Shown: positions 22,715 to 32,982, counted from the stretch's first letter. The stretch is DNA of 64,000 nt from Exobasidium rhododendri (GCA_026210745.1 CP110632.1:62001-126000); one strand, 5' to 3'. Numbers and translations are program-made. The notes: generated by a model from the sequence alone, not told the origin.

Positions 22715-24031
22715 TCACTCCCCCAAGAAGTCGAGGACGTCGTCCATCACCTGAACTGACGCAATGGCAGCATCATGACCGCCCTTTGCCATGACCCACG
22801 TTTCATTCGAGACGTTTGTCCTGTCCAAAAGTGCATCCAGATATCGACGCCCCTTGACTGGGATCAAGAAATCAGTCTCGCCCCACACGATCACAAGACG
22901 AGGCGCACTACCCTCCTGCATCTCTCCTTTCTTTATGTGCAGAGCGCTCGCTACTTCCCTCAACTTCACTTCCATCCACTTCTCCATTGCCGCGTTGCTC
23001 ATCCCTTCCACTTTCCCCAGGCAGAAGAGCAGATCCTCCGTCGCCGCCTCGACCGTCTTCTCTATTTCGAGGTACTGAAAGAGCAGACGTTCACCATCCT
23101 TAAGAGGTCTGCCTGTCCCTGGATGGAGTACCTTCACAGCTGTATCGGGTGTGCTCTTCCACGCCTCGAGTCCCAATTCCAAATTCGAGTCGTACGGAGG
23201 GTGGAAGCGAGCAGAGGGAAGCCGCACCTGACTCCTTTCCTTTGTTCGACGCCTCTCGACCAGCTCCTTCTCCTTACGAACTTTATCTTCCTTTGTTGTG
23301 CTGCTGCCCTTGAGAGAGATGAAGCTGCCCACGTCCTGACTCACTCCGGTCGACCACTGAATGCCATCGGTGCATGTGCGGAGAAGAGTGTTTGCAGAGG
23401 GTGCTAGTCGTACAACACTTGCAGGCAGAGCTGCCAGTATCGTATTGCCAGAGCAGTGTGTCGGGATGAATGGCGAGAGGAAGGTGACGCGAGTGTTCAC
23501 ACTGAAAAGATCGGGCCTTTGTGCTATGAGCTCCAGGGCGTAGAACCAGCCTGCGGAGTGCGTCAGTACGTTTATCCTCTTCTTCCCATCACCGTATCCA
23601 AGTGCTTCGAGTACGCTGATCGTCTGCTCGGTCGATATGCGCATTCGGTCTACCCCAGCACAAGATGAATTTCCTCCAGCGCCTGGTCGATCGATTGCCA
23701 CCATTCGGACGTTGTGTGCTGACGCTATTCCATCAAGACGTATGCCTACATAGCGACAGCACCCAGACGGAAGGATGAACAGGACGAGCGGCTTCTCGTA
23801 CTCGTCGTCATCGGATGGACACACTGCAGAAGGGCGATAGAGGTGATAATGCGCAGGCCAGTCGCCAAGCAACCCAAACGTGACTCTGCTTTGCGATCTT
23901 TTGCAGGTGATCGATCGGTGGAACTTGCCTTGTGACAGGTATGTGACAGGATCCATCGAAGAAACTCCCTCTCTCTCTGTCTTTAGGTGGTGTGCGCGCG
24001 ACTTTGCAAGAGACGCGGTGACTTGCTCCAT
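22715..24031 (-). CDS. Alpha/beta hydrolase-fold protein
   Basis: Intronless, 438 aa from the ATG at 24031. The fold is visible as VLFILPSGCCRYVGIRL (strand with oxyanion region), MVAIDRPGAGG, then the nucleophile elbow NVLTHSAGWFYALE (H-S-A-G), an acid in WGETDFLIP and a C-terminal His in AKGGHDAA. A Lys/Arg/Glu-rich insertion (about residues 245-275) sits in the cap region. No signal peptide or anchor is seen, so it is probably cytosolic. It belongs to the broad AB-hydrolase-1 group; substrate unknown. Confidence 0.82.
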   Translation of the reverse strand: MEQVTASLAKSRAHHLKTEREGVSSMDPVTYLSQGKFHRSITCKRSQSRVTFGLLGDWPAHYHLYRPSAVCPSDDDEYEKPLVLFILPSGCCRYVGIRLDGIASAHNVRMVAIDRPGAGGNSSCAGVDRMRISTEQTISVLEALGYGDGKKRINVLTHSAGWFYALELIAQRPDLFSVNTRVTFLSPFIPTHCSGNTILAALPASVVRLAPSANTLLRTCTDGIQWSTGVSQDVGSFISLKGSSTTKEDKVRKEKELVERRRTKERSQVRLPSARFHPPYDSNLELGLEAWKSTPDTAVKVLHPGTGRPLKDGERLLFQYLEIEKTVEAATEDLLFCLGKVEGMSNAAMEKWMEVKLREVASALHIKKGEMQEGSAPRLVIVWGETDFLIPVKGRRYLDALLDRTNVSNETWVMAKGGHDAAIASVQVMDDVLDFLGE

Positions 24032-24698
24032 TCAAAGTGAGGCGCGGGGGGAGAAGATTAACTCGCACTGGTACAGACCTGCCAGACGAGCTCGAATTGG
24101 AATTTTAAGGTTTCATTTGGTCAAGACTGTCTTTTAACGTCCGAAGCGAGTGATTGTCACCCACGTGGAGAGCATTCGCCTCGGATAATCAACCGGACAC
24201 GCATGCTCCTCTTAGACAGCCAAGCCTTCGTTAGATTCTATTAACCCCTTCCGATCAGAATCTTCTCTAAGGGTCTCTGTGCCTGTGTGCGTACGATGGA
24301 ATTTCCCACGAACATAATGAGGAATGCTAGGTTATCTTACATTATTACGGCTCGACAATCAATCAATCACGCTAAGCAAATGATGATCACAGACGAATGC
24401 ATAATTTTGATTGATCGTTTCTCCAACTTTAACTTTTAACTTTACTAATGACACTTCGTTCTGCGCCCTTTTTAACCTCTACGCGCAGCCTTTCACTTTG
24501 TACGCTGTGTCTCACTTCGGGTCACTAGACGAGCTTCTCCTTGTCCCGTTGCGGTCGAGGGAGTTTCGCTGCCGGAGATGACAGTCGCTGGGGTAATCAG
24601 TATCTGTGATGTGATTGAGATCAGACGCTGGGCGTTGACGGACATTGGCAGCGATCGATGCCTCTGACTTCCACCAACGACAGCGGCAGCTTATCATC
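24032..24698. promoter_or_regulatory. Divergent intergenic region
   Basis: This 667-bp region separates the divergent alpha/beta hydrolase and acyltransferase genes. It is AT-rich from about 24240 to 24480, with short A/T runs. No gene, repeat or clear TATA box could be assigned. Confidence 0.45.
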
Positions 24699-26102
24699 AT
24701 GAGATTCCCTTTTATCATTAGTAGTGAAGAGGAGGAGGAGTATGAGCATGAAAAAGAGGACGTTCTTCCTCTCCTAGGATCTCAACACGGCTCAGCAGCG
24801 AAGACAAGCGATACAAACACAATCTCAGCCCACTCGCTCGGTCGCATTCGTTCCATCGCAGCATCATGCAGTCGTCTCACCCGCGATTGGACGGTGATCG
24901 ACTCGATGCAACACTCCTTCAACCCGTCCATCGAAGGTCTGCGTGGTATTGCCGTCAGCCTGACGATGTTGAGTCATATCATGGACTACAACCTCAATCT
25001 CTTCCGGGAAGTAGCAGGCACGATGGGGGTCACCATCTTCTTTGTCTTGTCTGGCTTCCTTATCACCGCCGTTCTCATTCGAGCAAAGGTGGGTCCGTGT
25101 AGCAAGCCGTAGTCTGAGAGCCACACTGACAGCTCATCCTTTACTTTACATATTGACATTGGTCAGTCGAAGAACACCTCGACCACGACGTACCTCGCCC
25201 GCTTCTACGCCGACCGCTTCTTTCGATTAGGTCCTGCTCTTATTCTCGTAGTCGTTGGCATCTACATATGCCACGTCCTACAAGGCGACCCTGACCTGGC
25301 AGCCACTCGAGGATACGGCTACCTTGCGCTCTTCTCCCTCACCAACTGGTCTTCTCTGTTTCCTCATCGTGGGACGGATGGGCCGTGGGGAAATACCTGG
25401 TCACTGGCGTGTGAAGAGCAATTCTACTTGATGTGGTCCCTTCTGCTGCCTTTTATACTTGCTAGGAGGCAGCGAGTGCGTCTCGTCCTCATCGCTGGTC
25501 TGACCGGGTCTTTGCTATTCGTTCGAGTGTGGACAAGCATGTACGAAGGCTCCTTCTTTGGGACAAATTGGCACTTTGGTCTGTGGTCCAATGTGTGGAA
25601 GATGGTCATCGGCTCCTCCCTACGCATCATTCCTACACCAACGTGGCTCCTAAGAAGATCGAGCGCCTATCTCGGACTGGCAGGACTGATCAGCATCCTT
25701 TTAGCGTCGACCACCACAAATCTGACCGACCTGAAGTGGGACTCGATCGTGCCTGGCTGGAATTATCAAGAAAAGCCCGTCGTCATCTTCACCGACTTCT
25801 TCTCTGCCGTCTTCACCTCACTCATCTTATCCGGCACAAGTGGAGAGCAGGGGTCGCTAGCAATACTTGAGCTGCACCCACTGCGATTCATGGGCAGGAT
25901 ATCGTACTCGTGGTACCTGTGGCAGCTTCCCATTCTGCTCTTGAACAAGTGGCCGAGGAACTTTGTCGCTGTCGGCGTCACCGCTTTTGCATTCGTGGTG
26001 GCCATGTGCTCCACCGTGTACGTCGAAGAGCCGGTCAACAATGCATACAAGAGATGGAAGGCGAGGAGGGACAGTGTGCATCACGCTCAGTCGGTGGCAT
26101 GA
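24699..26102 (+). CDS. Acyltransferase family 3 membrane protein (OafA/YrhL-like)
   Basis: Two exons, 24699-25088 and 25167-26102 (78-nt intron), give 441 aa. An acidic N-terminus (EEEEEYEHEKED) is followed by the acyltransferase-3 hallmarks: SIEGLRGIAVSLTMLSHI, GVTIFFVLSGFLIT, the RFFRLGPAL block after the intron, and TWSLACEEQFYLMW. About ten membrane spans follow. Such enzymes move acetyl or other acyl groups onto sugars, lipids or small molecules at membranes; in fungi several modify cell-surface glycans or metabolites. The acceptor is unknown. The start is the first in-frame ATG; the frame extends upstream only from a TTG. Confidence 0.87.
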
Positions 26103-26254
26103 TGTCATCTCTTCAGTCTCGCGCTTGTTGTACATAGTATCAATTGAACGATCTCTAAATGTGATACAGTGTGGGATGATATAAACGGCGAGCCATGCAG
26201 CGGCCATAGGAGGATGCAGGTCGGGAAGGGAATAAGCGAACACTACCTGAGGAA

Positions 26255-26770
26255 TCAATTCGACTCGGTGTTGCCTCCGAGCGGCGCGCTGTCAATTCGT
26301 AAAGTGATGCCTTGTATCTGACTGTAAAACGACTTGTCGACATGACAGGCCATTCTCTCATCCTTTCCCACCGACACGTACACAAATCGATTCTTGTCAG
26401 CACCCGGTGGAAGTATGGCGAATCGAAAGACGACACGAGCGTAGTTGACGTCGAGCGTGTAAGGTTTAGCAGCTGTTGCGTAGAGGAGGCCGTGCTCGAA
26501 CACACCCACGTACAGTTCCGTCGCCGTTCCCAAGCTTTTCTCGGAGAAGGATGGAGTGGCATACTCTTTGTAGATGTACGTTTCGCCTTGAGAAGAGTCG
26601 TAGTAAGGCAGCCAGTCTTCGCTCGGTCGCCTTTCTGAGCACTTGGATGATTTAAAGTCAGAGCAGAGCAGCTTGCAGGGTCGAGCGGCGTCCCGGGCCA
26701 GATCTGCAGCGACGAGCCTAGACAGTGTGCCGAGAAGAGTGAGGGTGAGGGAGGTGAAGGGCAGCTTCAT
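26255..26770 (-). CDS. Small secreted protein, 4-Cys type (paralogue of the gene at 11888)
   Basis: Intronless, 171 aa from the ATG at 26770 (MKLPFTSL); a slightly longer frame would need a TTG. A signal peptide covers about residues 1-21, ending LVAA. The Cys pattern P-C-x-L-C...KC...MAC is the same as in the 11888 gene, as are SLGTATELYVGVFEHGL and ARVVFRF. The closing block RFVYVSVGKDERMACHVDKSFYSQI parallels RVMFWLAKGDECRI...I of the nearby tandem family, without the Trp. Secreted, function unknown. It lies 2.8 kb before the first tandem array gene but on the opposite strand. Confidence 0.8.
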   Translation of the reverse strand: MKLPFTSLTLTLLGTLSRLVAADLARDAARPCKLLCSDFKSSKCSERRPSEDWLPYYDSSQGETYIYKEYATPSFSEKSLGTATELYVGVFEHGLLYATAAKPYTLDVNYARVVFRFAILPPGADKNRFVYVSVGKDERMACHVDKSFYSQIQGITLRIDSAPLGGNTESN

Positions 26771-27020
26771 GGGAGGATACAAAAGGAATGATCAGCTGGG
26801 AAGAAGCAATGACGGTGGAAGGTGAAGCAAGAAGTCGTCTCAAATGAACTTGACACATCGACAAGAGGTTGAGTGTCGTGTGCGAGGACGGAAAAGCAAG
26901 TCGTGGCTGGCGGAGTTCTGGCGACGACTTTTAAGATCAGTGCATCCCTCAGCAGAAGCCTCCAGGCACCGTTCCTGGTGATGCAGTACTTGGATCGATG
27001 AGGTGACAGTCCTCGCCCCC

Positions 27021-28739
27021 CTAATTCGATTTAATGCCTCTCTCCTTGCGTTTCATCAGGGCGACCTTGCGTGCTTCGTGCATGTTCCGCCTCTCTTCTG
27101 CATGTTCATCCCAATCTGGAAGCTTGCTCTCCCACTCTGGCTTGGCTGCAATGGCCATACGTCGCAACGGTGGACCATAATCGTCGATCATCAAGCCCAA
27201 GGAGTGGTAGGAAGGCGTCCCAGTGTGTTCTGGTGGAGCATATACCCCTTCGCCTTTCTCTATCTGTTCCATGATGCACTTCTCCTCCTTCTTCTTCTCC
27301 TTCTTTCTCAGACTTGACAACCACTCTATTCGTCTCGTCTCGTACGCCAGTCTGCCCTCGAGATCCCGAGGAAAGGCAGTCATGCTTCCATCCCAGATCG
27401 CTCGAAGACAGTGCGCTTGGACGTCACTGGTCCAGAAGGGGATGCGTGTGGGTGAAAGGTTGATCGTCGCCAGAGTTGCTGCTCTCGCATGAAGAAATTG
27501 CCAGTATAATCCAGGGACCCGCTCTGGGTTGTCGCTGCTGTTAAAGGGCGTCGACGGCGATGCTGGGGAGGAGAGAAGCCTCCAGAGGGACTTGAGAGAC
27601 CCCTCGCAGTCTGTACGCCAGTCTGCAGGCTCCTCCGATGGATGCGGTACTGATTTGGACTCCTCCGATGTCGGCTGCCTGCTGAGCAGATGCACAAATG
27701 GGAACTTGGCGACTGCATATCCCGAGGCAAAGATGATCCGGTCGACGTCACTGATGACACTTCCATTTACTAATGTCACATGAACCTTTCCGCCCCCGCT
27801 GTCAACCGCGATGCTCTCGATAGGAGGCACATCCTTGATGAGCGGGTCGGGAAGACTGACGATGTACTCCCACGCCTTATGTCGCACCACCCGGTAGATT
27901 GGCTCATGCCTGCCCTCCTCTCGCAGGCTGGCCAGTTGAGCAGCGACATCGTTGCCCGAATTGGCATTCCCGACAACAACGATGCGGCTGTCGCTCCCGT
28001 ACCCCTCAGGGCCTCGATACCACTTGCAGTGCTCGACTAGTCCCAGTGATCGTGCTTCTTCCAGTCCTGGTACCGCAGGATACGCCGGCACATCCGTCCA
28101 CCCCACTGTCAAGACCACTGCATCATAGTACCTCGTCGCTTCCACTCCTATGCCCTCACTCCAGTCACGCACCCGCACTGCCCATCGATTGTCTTCTTCA
28201 GTCTTCCCAGGCAGCTCCCTCACATCGAGACACTCTATGTTGCACTGTATGTGTCGTCGAAGTGGCCTGGCGATCAGTTGGAGATAGTCCTGCGTCTCTG
28301 CGAGGGTGGGAAAGGGGTCGTCGAGGTCTGCGATTGGTGGAAAGGGCGGCGCTCCACCTAGTGATAAAAAGCGGGGGAGGACGTTGCCGCGCAGTCCAGG
28401 ATACGCTGGGGATGGCCAAGAAGGTCGGCATGAAGTCCCATCTGTGTCGCTAAGTGAGCTCGGCGGGATGGGCCACTGACCGGAGAACGTCCCTCTCGTA
28501 TTCGCCTTTTCGCGCTTGACGAGATCGGCATCCAAGTACCACACTCCTCCAATGTCATCTCGACGCTCAATGAGATCAACTTGATGGAATGCACCATCTA
28601 CGTCGACTCCGCCTTCGCCCACCAGCACTCTCAATGCCGCGATGCCGGCTGAACCCCCTCCTATGACCAGGATCTTCTTTGGTCGGGGAGTCCTGATGAA
28701 TGGCGGTGGCCTGGCGTCGGCATCCTCGCTTGGCGTCAT
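27021..28739 (-). CDS. Flavin-containing monooxygenase-like oxidoreductase
   Basis: The intronless frame gives 572 aa from the ATG at 28739 (MTPSEDADA). An earlier in-frame ATG lies at 28889, but the TATAAAG at 28901-28907 is only about 12 nt before it, so transcription probably starts downstream of that ATG. Motifs are KILVIGGGSAGI (FAD), LIERRDDIGGVWYLD, then GLVEHCKWYRGPEGY leading into the second nucleotide motif RIVVVGNANSGND. Domain order fits FMO-type N- or S-oxygenases. A charged C-terminal tail (about 70 residues, Lys/Glu-rich) is unusual. Substrate unknown. Confidence 0.83.
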   Translation of the reverse strand: MTPSEDADARPPPFIRTPRPKKILVIGGGSAGIAALRVLVGEGGVDVDGAFHQVDLIERRDDIGGVWYLDADLVKREKANTRGTFSGQWPIPPSSLSDTDGTSCRPSWPSPAYPGLRGNVLPRFLSLGGAPPFPPIADLDDPFPTLAETQDYLQLIARPLRRHIQCNIECLDVRELPGKTEEDNRWAVRVRDWSEGIGVEATRYYDAVVLTVGWTDVPAYPAVPGLEEARSLGLVEHCKWYRGPEGYGSDSRIVVVGNANSGNDVAAQLASLREEGRHEPIYRVVRHKAWEYIVSLPDPLIKDVPPIESIAVDSGGGKVHVTLVNGSVISDVDRIIFASGYAVAKFPFVHLLSRQPTSEESKSVPHPSEEPADWRTDCEGSLKSLWRLLSSPASPSTPFNSSDNPERVPGLYWQFLHARAATLATINLSPTRIPFWTSDVQAHCLRAIWDGSMTAFPRDLEGRLAYETRRIEWLSSLRKKEKKKEEKCIMEQIEKGEGVYAPPEHTGTPSYHSLGLMIDDYGPPLRRMAIAAKPEWESKLPDWDEHAEERRNMHEARKVALMKRKERGIKSN

Positions 28740-29589
28740 TACTGAGAGAGGTAGGAGCAGTCTGCAATGCTCATCGACGGACGAGAGAGAGGACAGGATC
28801 TGCGACTGCCGAGGAGAGAGGCGTCGACATGGGAACCACCTGGCATCGGGCACTGGGATGAGCTTAACATCGTGCGTCTTTCTTCGCATTCGCTCCTCTT
28901 CTTTATAATTATCTTCGTTCAATATGGCGTGCTGCTCCTGCACTAGCGCGTTTCATCAAGTATCTGTAGGAATAAGAAAATCGACTCTTCTGCATCTCTC
29001 ACTCTCCACTTTATCACTTACGCGAAAGCGTCTGTAAAGCCACGGTACAAGACTGCATCACATCACTATTGCATGTCGTCCCAGCGAGCAACCAACCGGG
29101 CTACACTCCTGAGCACGGCAGAGAGATCAGTGAATTCTACGTATCAAAGAGAGAAGCTCCTCTGATCGTCGGAATTGACGCTGATTACATTGGCGTAAAG
29201 CTGCTCCTTCAACTTAGAAAGCGTCCTTTCGAGAATGCCGACCGCCTTGCCATCACTGCACGGAGCTGATGAGGAAGAAATCGGTGAAGGTGTCGATTCG
29301 TCGTCGTGACGTTGAGCGGCAATGAACCCTTTTCCTTGGCGTCGTCGCTGCTTCAGCTGTCTTAATAGCATACAATGTCGCGCTTCCAAAGAAGGGAAAG
29401 GTCGTCGAAAGCGGCTTCTTTTATAGCGATCGACGACCAGATCTGAATTCATCCTCTGCCTATATAAGGCTGCCTTCCCCCTTGATCGTCAAGATCCTTA
29501 CCTCTTTATCAACACAGCACACCCTTTCCAACGCTTTCGGCACCTTCACTTTTGAATCTGCAAACAGTTACTCTTCCCATTTTCTCGCC
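28740..29589. promoter_or_regulatory. Divergent region between the FMO-like gene and array block 1
   Basis: This 850-bp region holds the minus-strand TATAAAG at 28901-28907 for the FMO-like gene and TATATAAG at 29461-29468 for the first array gene, about 120 nt before its ATG. A 102-codon minus-strand frame (29144-29452) starts only 9 bp from that TATA box, on the wrong side of it, and is not accepted as a gene. Confidence 0.55.
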
Positions 29590-30039
29590 ATGAAGTATTT
29601 CTTCAACGTACTCCTTTCTTCTCTTGCTCTGGCCTCTGCTAGCATGGCTGCCCCGGCGCACGACTCATCTCTCGACCACCCAAACCTCGGAAAGAGAGCG
29701 ATAGCCGCTTGCGTAACCTTGACCAGCATCGAGGCAGATCAATTCGCATCGAGTGGCGCCAACTACCGCAACACCGGCACAGTATCGACAGGAGGAGGAC
29801 ATCCCGATGACGTCTTCAGAGTGATCCCCGCTACGGACGACAAGCGCTACATCACCCTCACAGCTTCCTCCGGCGCAGCAGACAGAAATGTCTTCAAGTT
29901 TGACGCAGAGGAGGAGGGAAGTGCTGGTTTCCAAACGATGTACTGGCTCAGCAAGGGCAGTGAATGTTCGATTCTGAAGTGGAAGTACGAAGACATCAAC
30001 AGGGTCACCGTCACCGTGTACGAGAAGAACAGTAATTGA
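29590..30039 (+). CDS. Small secreted protein, tandem family type C
   Basis: 149 aa. The signal peptide (about 1-20, ending SMAAP) is followed by a short propeptide closing with a dibasic LGKR site at residues 35-36, then the first Cys (AACVTL) 5 residues later. GGHPDDVFRVIP, RNVFKF and the signature MYWLSKGSEC give the type C pattern. The end is VTVTVYEKNSN. The coding frame is open upstream to 29482, but the Met at 29590 directly precedes the hydrophobic signal core. TATATAAG is at 29461-29468. It is the closest relative of the next gene, so a recent local duplicate. Role unknown. Confidence 0.85.
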   Translation: MKYFFNVLLSSLALASASMAAPAHDSSLDHPNLGKRAIAACVTLTSIEADQFASSGANYRNTGTVSTGGGHPDDVFRVIPATDDKRYITLTASSGAADRNVFKFDAEEEGSAGFQTMYWLSKGSECSILKWKYEDINRVTVTVYEKNSN

Positions 30040-30558
30040 GACAATCAGCACAGTCAGGCAGCCTCCCAACGGCGAGGAGTGTAGCCACACGTCACGTCCT
30101 TGCATTTCGAATCACGCCTCTTCTGCTCCTTCCCATAATTACCCTCCCCCTCTGTCACACCAATACAATAACGCATTCGACTCACAGCCACTGCACGTTC
30201 GAGCGATAATTTCACTTATGCTGTGACCGTGGATGTGGTGCAGAAAGTCTCCGTCCCTACGGCTCAGGTGCACGTCGGATAAAGAGTCCTTCGGCCGTCG
30301 GAGACTCATTTCGAGCTGGGCACCGGATATCGCTCCCTCCCTTTTCTTTTGTGCCCAGCTACATGCCAAGGCCCCGTATCTGGAAGCGGAAACGGAACAG
30401 CCGTTGTACACTGCGGTGAAAGTCGGGCCACCTTACGACTTTCGTTCGGTGTCTATATAAGCCTGCACCTCCTGATCGACATTTTTGCATAGAGCCGTTT
30501 CACCCCACCCCACCAATCTTCTTGCTTCCTAGCCTCTATCAAGTCCGCGAAAGCCACG

Positions 30559-31005
30559 ATGATCTTCCACCTGCGAGTGATACTGCCTGCTCTTGCTCTT
30601 CTCTCGGCCACCATCGCCGCTCCCGTGGTGGAGAATAACGACTTGACGGACCCATCCCTGGCCGCCGTAGATCAAGCTGTACCTTGCAAGGCTCTGGGCT
30701 ACATCGATGCGAATATCGCGACGACGACGAACAAGTACGTCAACAAGGGTGCTGTATCAATCCATGGAGGACGTGCTGAAGATACATTCCGAGTCATCCC
30801 TCACGCCAGAGGAGGCAAGTTCATTGTCCTGAAGGCTTCTCCCGCGGCTGCAGCCTTGAACGTTTTCCAATTTGAGGTCACAGTCACCGGTGGGAGCAAA
30901 TTCAAGACGCAGTATTGGCTCAACAGGAACAGCGAATGCTACCTTAGCGAGATGCAGCTCGATCTCTCGCGCTCCGTCGTGACAGTGTACGAGAAAAAGG
31001 CCTGA
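30559..31005 (+). CDS. Small secreted protein, tandem family type C
   Basis: 148 aa. The signal peptide is about residues 1-20 (LALLSATIAA); no dibasic site precedes the first Cys (VPCKALGY), unlike its neighbour. GGRAEDTFRVIPHARGGKFIVLKAS parallels the 29590 protein almost block for block, then LNVFQF and the signature QYWLNRNSEC, ending VVTVYEKKA. Only two Cys are left in the mature chain. TATATAAG at 30454-30461 lies about 100 nt upstream. A degraded copy of its C-terminal part lies downstream at about 31310-31420. Confidence 0.85.
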   Translation: MIFHLRVILPALALLSATIAAPVVENNDLTDPSLAAVDQAVPCKALGYIDANIATTTNKYVNKGAVSIHGGRAEDTFRVIPHARGGKFIVLKASPAAAALNVFQFEVTVTGGSKFKTQYWLNRNSECYLSEMQLDLSRSVVTVYEKKA

Positions 31006-31309
31006 GAGAGGGAGATCATAGAGGAGGAGGAGAGGTCCTCTTCGTTATGTCGTGTGCTCTTGTAGAGGAAGCAAGCTACTGCCCAGTCAAACAGTGTTCT
31101 ACTTTATGCTATCGAAATACATTTCTTTTTTCCGATGTTTTCTAGGAGCCATGCAGGTGTCAGCAGAGTGTGGTTCATGAGTCGTAGAGCATGAAATATA
31201 CACGACATAGGAATTTTGGGCTGAACGAAGGAGCGTTGAGAGGTCCTGACTCAAGCTCCACGTCACAGCTGAAACGAACAGGAGACATGATTCCTTTGCC
31301 CGGGTGAAA

Positions 31310-31420
31310 GGACCGAGAAGAACCTCTACTGGCTGAACTGGATCAACGAGTGCATCTCTTTCCGACCTTCAAAGTGGACCTCACCCAGACAACTGTGGCC
31401 GTCTACGAAAAGTGGTACAA
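31310..31420 (+). pseudogene. Remnant of a type C tandem-family gene
   Basis: Within the 742-bp gap after the 30559 gene, a stretch reads NLYWLNWINEC, followed by a segment like VDLTQTTVAVYEKW. Together they match the last 35 or so residues of the type C proteins (YWL..x-EC, then VTVYEK). The frame is not continuous and no N-terminal half was found, so this is a dead fragment rather than a gene. A GTGTCTATA-like sequence just after it recalls the promoter of the neighbouring gene. The rest of the 31006-31747 gap shows nothing recognisable. Confidence 0.6.
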
Positions 31421-31747
31421 CGTGTCTATACAAGCGCAAGCACGCCCTCCACAGAAATTAGGAGTCCCCTCGTCCCAATCGAATGACATCGGATCGCTTT
31501 TCCGGCGCCGCCTCAAAGATGTAGAACTTGAAAGCCACTCGCACTGAGATGGAGTATACATGATCTCCTCTTTATCGCGGCCTCATTCACGTCTCCGCCG
31601 CTGAGTGGCTTTCCTTTGCATCCCAGTGACCGTGCTAAACATTCATAAGGAGGCCGCTGAAAGTGTTTCCCCCTTTTCCCGTCTTCACCTCTCCCTCTAC
31701 TTCACTTACTTCACTAGTCGCGCTTCTGTCCCCCAGCATCACTCAGT

Positions 31748-32212
31748 ATGAAGATGTTATTGCACGCCCTCGCTCTCTGCTTCCTCAGCGTCGCTCTCAC
31801 CACGGCCACTCCAGTCACCAGCGTCCAGCGTCGCGATATGGTCAAGTGCAAGACAATCCAATCTAAAGTCATCCCGCTCGTCGACCGCCAAAAAGGATTT
31901 CAATTTGCCGAGTCAATTCAGGGGGATGGCGTCGACAAGGGAAATAATTACGATGTAGACTCGACTCCAAATGCTCGTGGTCTGAAGCTTCCCAACGGCG
32001 CCTATGCACGAGTGCCGACGACGCTGCACGCTCGTGCCACTGCACCAGGAAAAGTGAACGTCTTCAAGCTGGGATTTGTGGGCGAAGAAGGGGACATTTC
32101 CATGCGGTACTACTGGTTGGAGAGACTGGATTCGTGTGTCGTTCCGGAAGAGGATCAGACCCTCGCATCAGTCAACGTCTGGCGCGGTGCGAACGTGTAT
32201 CGGGCAGTGTGA
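31748..32212 (+). CDS. Small secreted protein, tandem family type B
   Basis: 154 aa. The signal peptide is about residues 1-20 (LSVALTTATP), with a dibasic QRRD at 28-29 and the first Cys at VKCKT. The type B hallmarks are QKGFQFAESI, TLHARATAPGKVNVFKLGF and the signature YYWLERLDSC, with a PEED after it and the ending VWRGANVYRAV. It is the only type B gene in block 1; its nearest look-alike is the 46852 gene (VKCKT, RGFQHVETI, APGKVNVF, YYWLERGASC). TATA is weak (TTCATAAG near 31642). Confidence 0.84.
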   Translation: MKMLLHALALCFLSVALTTATPVTSVQRRDMVKCKTIQSKVIPLVDRQKGFQFAESIQGDGVDKGNNYDVDSTPNARGLKLPNGAYARVPTTLHARATAPGKVNVFKLGFVGEEGDISMRYYWLERLDSCVVPEEDQTLASVNVWRGANVYRAV

Positions 32213-32559
32213 GGAAAGGCAACTCTCCTACTGTGCACGGCGCTTTGCTTCGACTGCCAAGAAGGCGCTTCCGCTCAGCCAAGCGGTCCTCACATTCTTG
32301 TAGGGATAAGCATCCTCTCCGCTCGTCTCTCCAGCCGTTTCCGCACGGCGAATGTCATCTTTATTGGCGTTGCTTACTTGACACCCTGTAGATATGTGAA
32401 CTCGACATTGTGCCATACAGTGAAGGTGTGGCTGCACATAAAAAGGCCGGCTCCCAATCCCACATCAAATTGAGTATTCCCATCATCTTCCTCTTCTTCT
32501 CTCGATCGCATCCTAACCCCCTTGCCCTCATTATCAACCTCCCTCTTCACCTCTACGCA

Positions 32560-32982
32560 ATGGTGCAATTGACTCCTCTCGCCCTCGCCGCTATTATGGC
32601 TTCTGCTCTTGCTAGTGCTGGCCCAATGGAGAGACGCGGACCACGACAAAGCGAAAAACCCTGTCAAAAGTTGAGCGACCAGGCGAGATCGAGTGTCCTG
32701 AACGACCGAGGCATGCAGGTCGTGGCAAGGTTGAACCAAGACACCCAGTTCAAGCAAGGCGCCTACTCTGAGCATGCCAACTACGTTCCAAACGGTCCAG
32801 TCGGTCTGTATCTGAAAGCAGAAGCAAATGCACCCGCTGTTGGCATATTCTCCTTCGAAGACCTGATCAGTGACCTGCCCCGAATGTTCTGGCTCGCTAA
32901 AGGGGACGAGTGCAGATTGCGAAACGAAGACATGGACGGTGTCGATACTTCCCGCGCTGAAGTGCGCGCCAAGACCCACTAA
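32560..32982 (+). CDS. Small secreted protein, tandem family type A
   Basis: 140 aa from MVQLTPLALAAIM; the frame is open upstream, but the signal core directly follows this Met. A dibasic MERRG site lies right after the signal peptide, then EKPCQKLSDQAR, LYLKAEANAPAVGIFSF and the signature MFWLAKGDEC followed by RLRNEDMDGVD. The tail lacks the usual VYKK. With 33702 and 48741 it shares the AKGDEC-R-x-x-N-x-D variant. CATAAAAAGG at 32437-32446 is the likely TATA box. Confidence 0.84.
   Translation: MVQLTPLALAAIMASALASAGPMERRGPRQSEKPCQKLSDQARSSVLNDRGMQVVARLNQDTQFKQGAYSEHANYVPNGPVGLYLKAEANAPAVGIFSFEDLISDLPRMFWLAKGDECRLRNEDMDGVDTSRAEVRAKTH

Noticed and set aside
29144-29452. 102-codon minus-strand frame before array block 1
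   Set aside because: It starts 9 bp from a TATA box that serves the opposite gene, has low-complexity Arg/Ser content and no family features.
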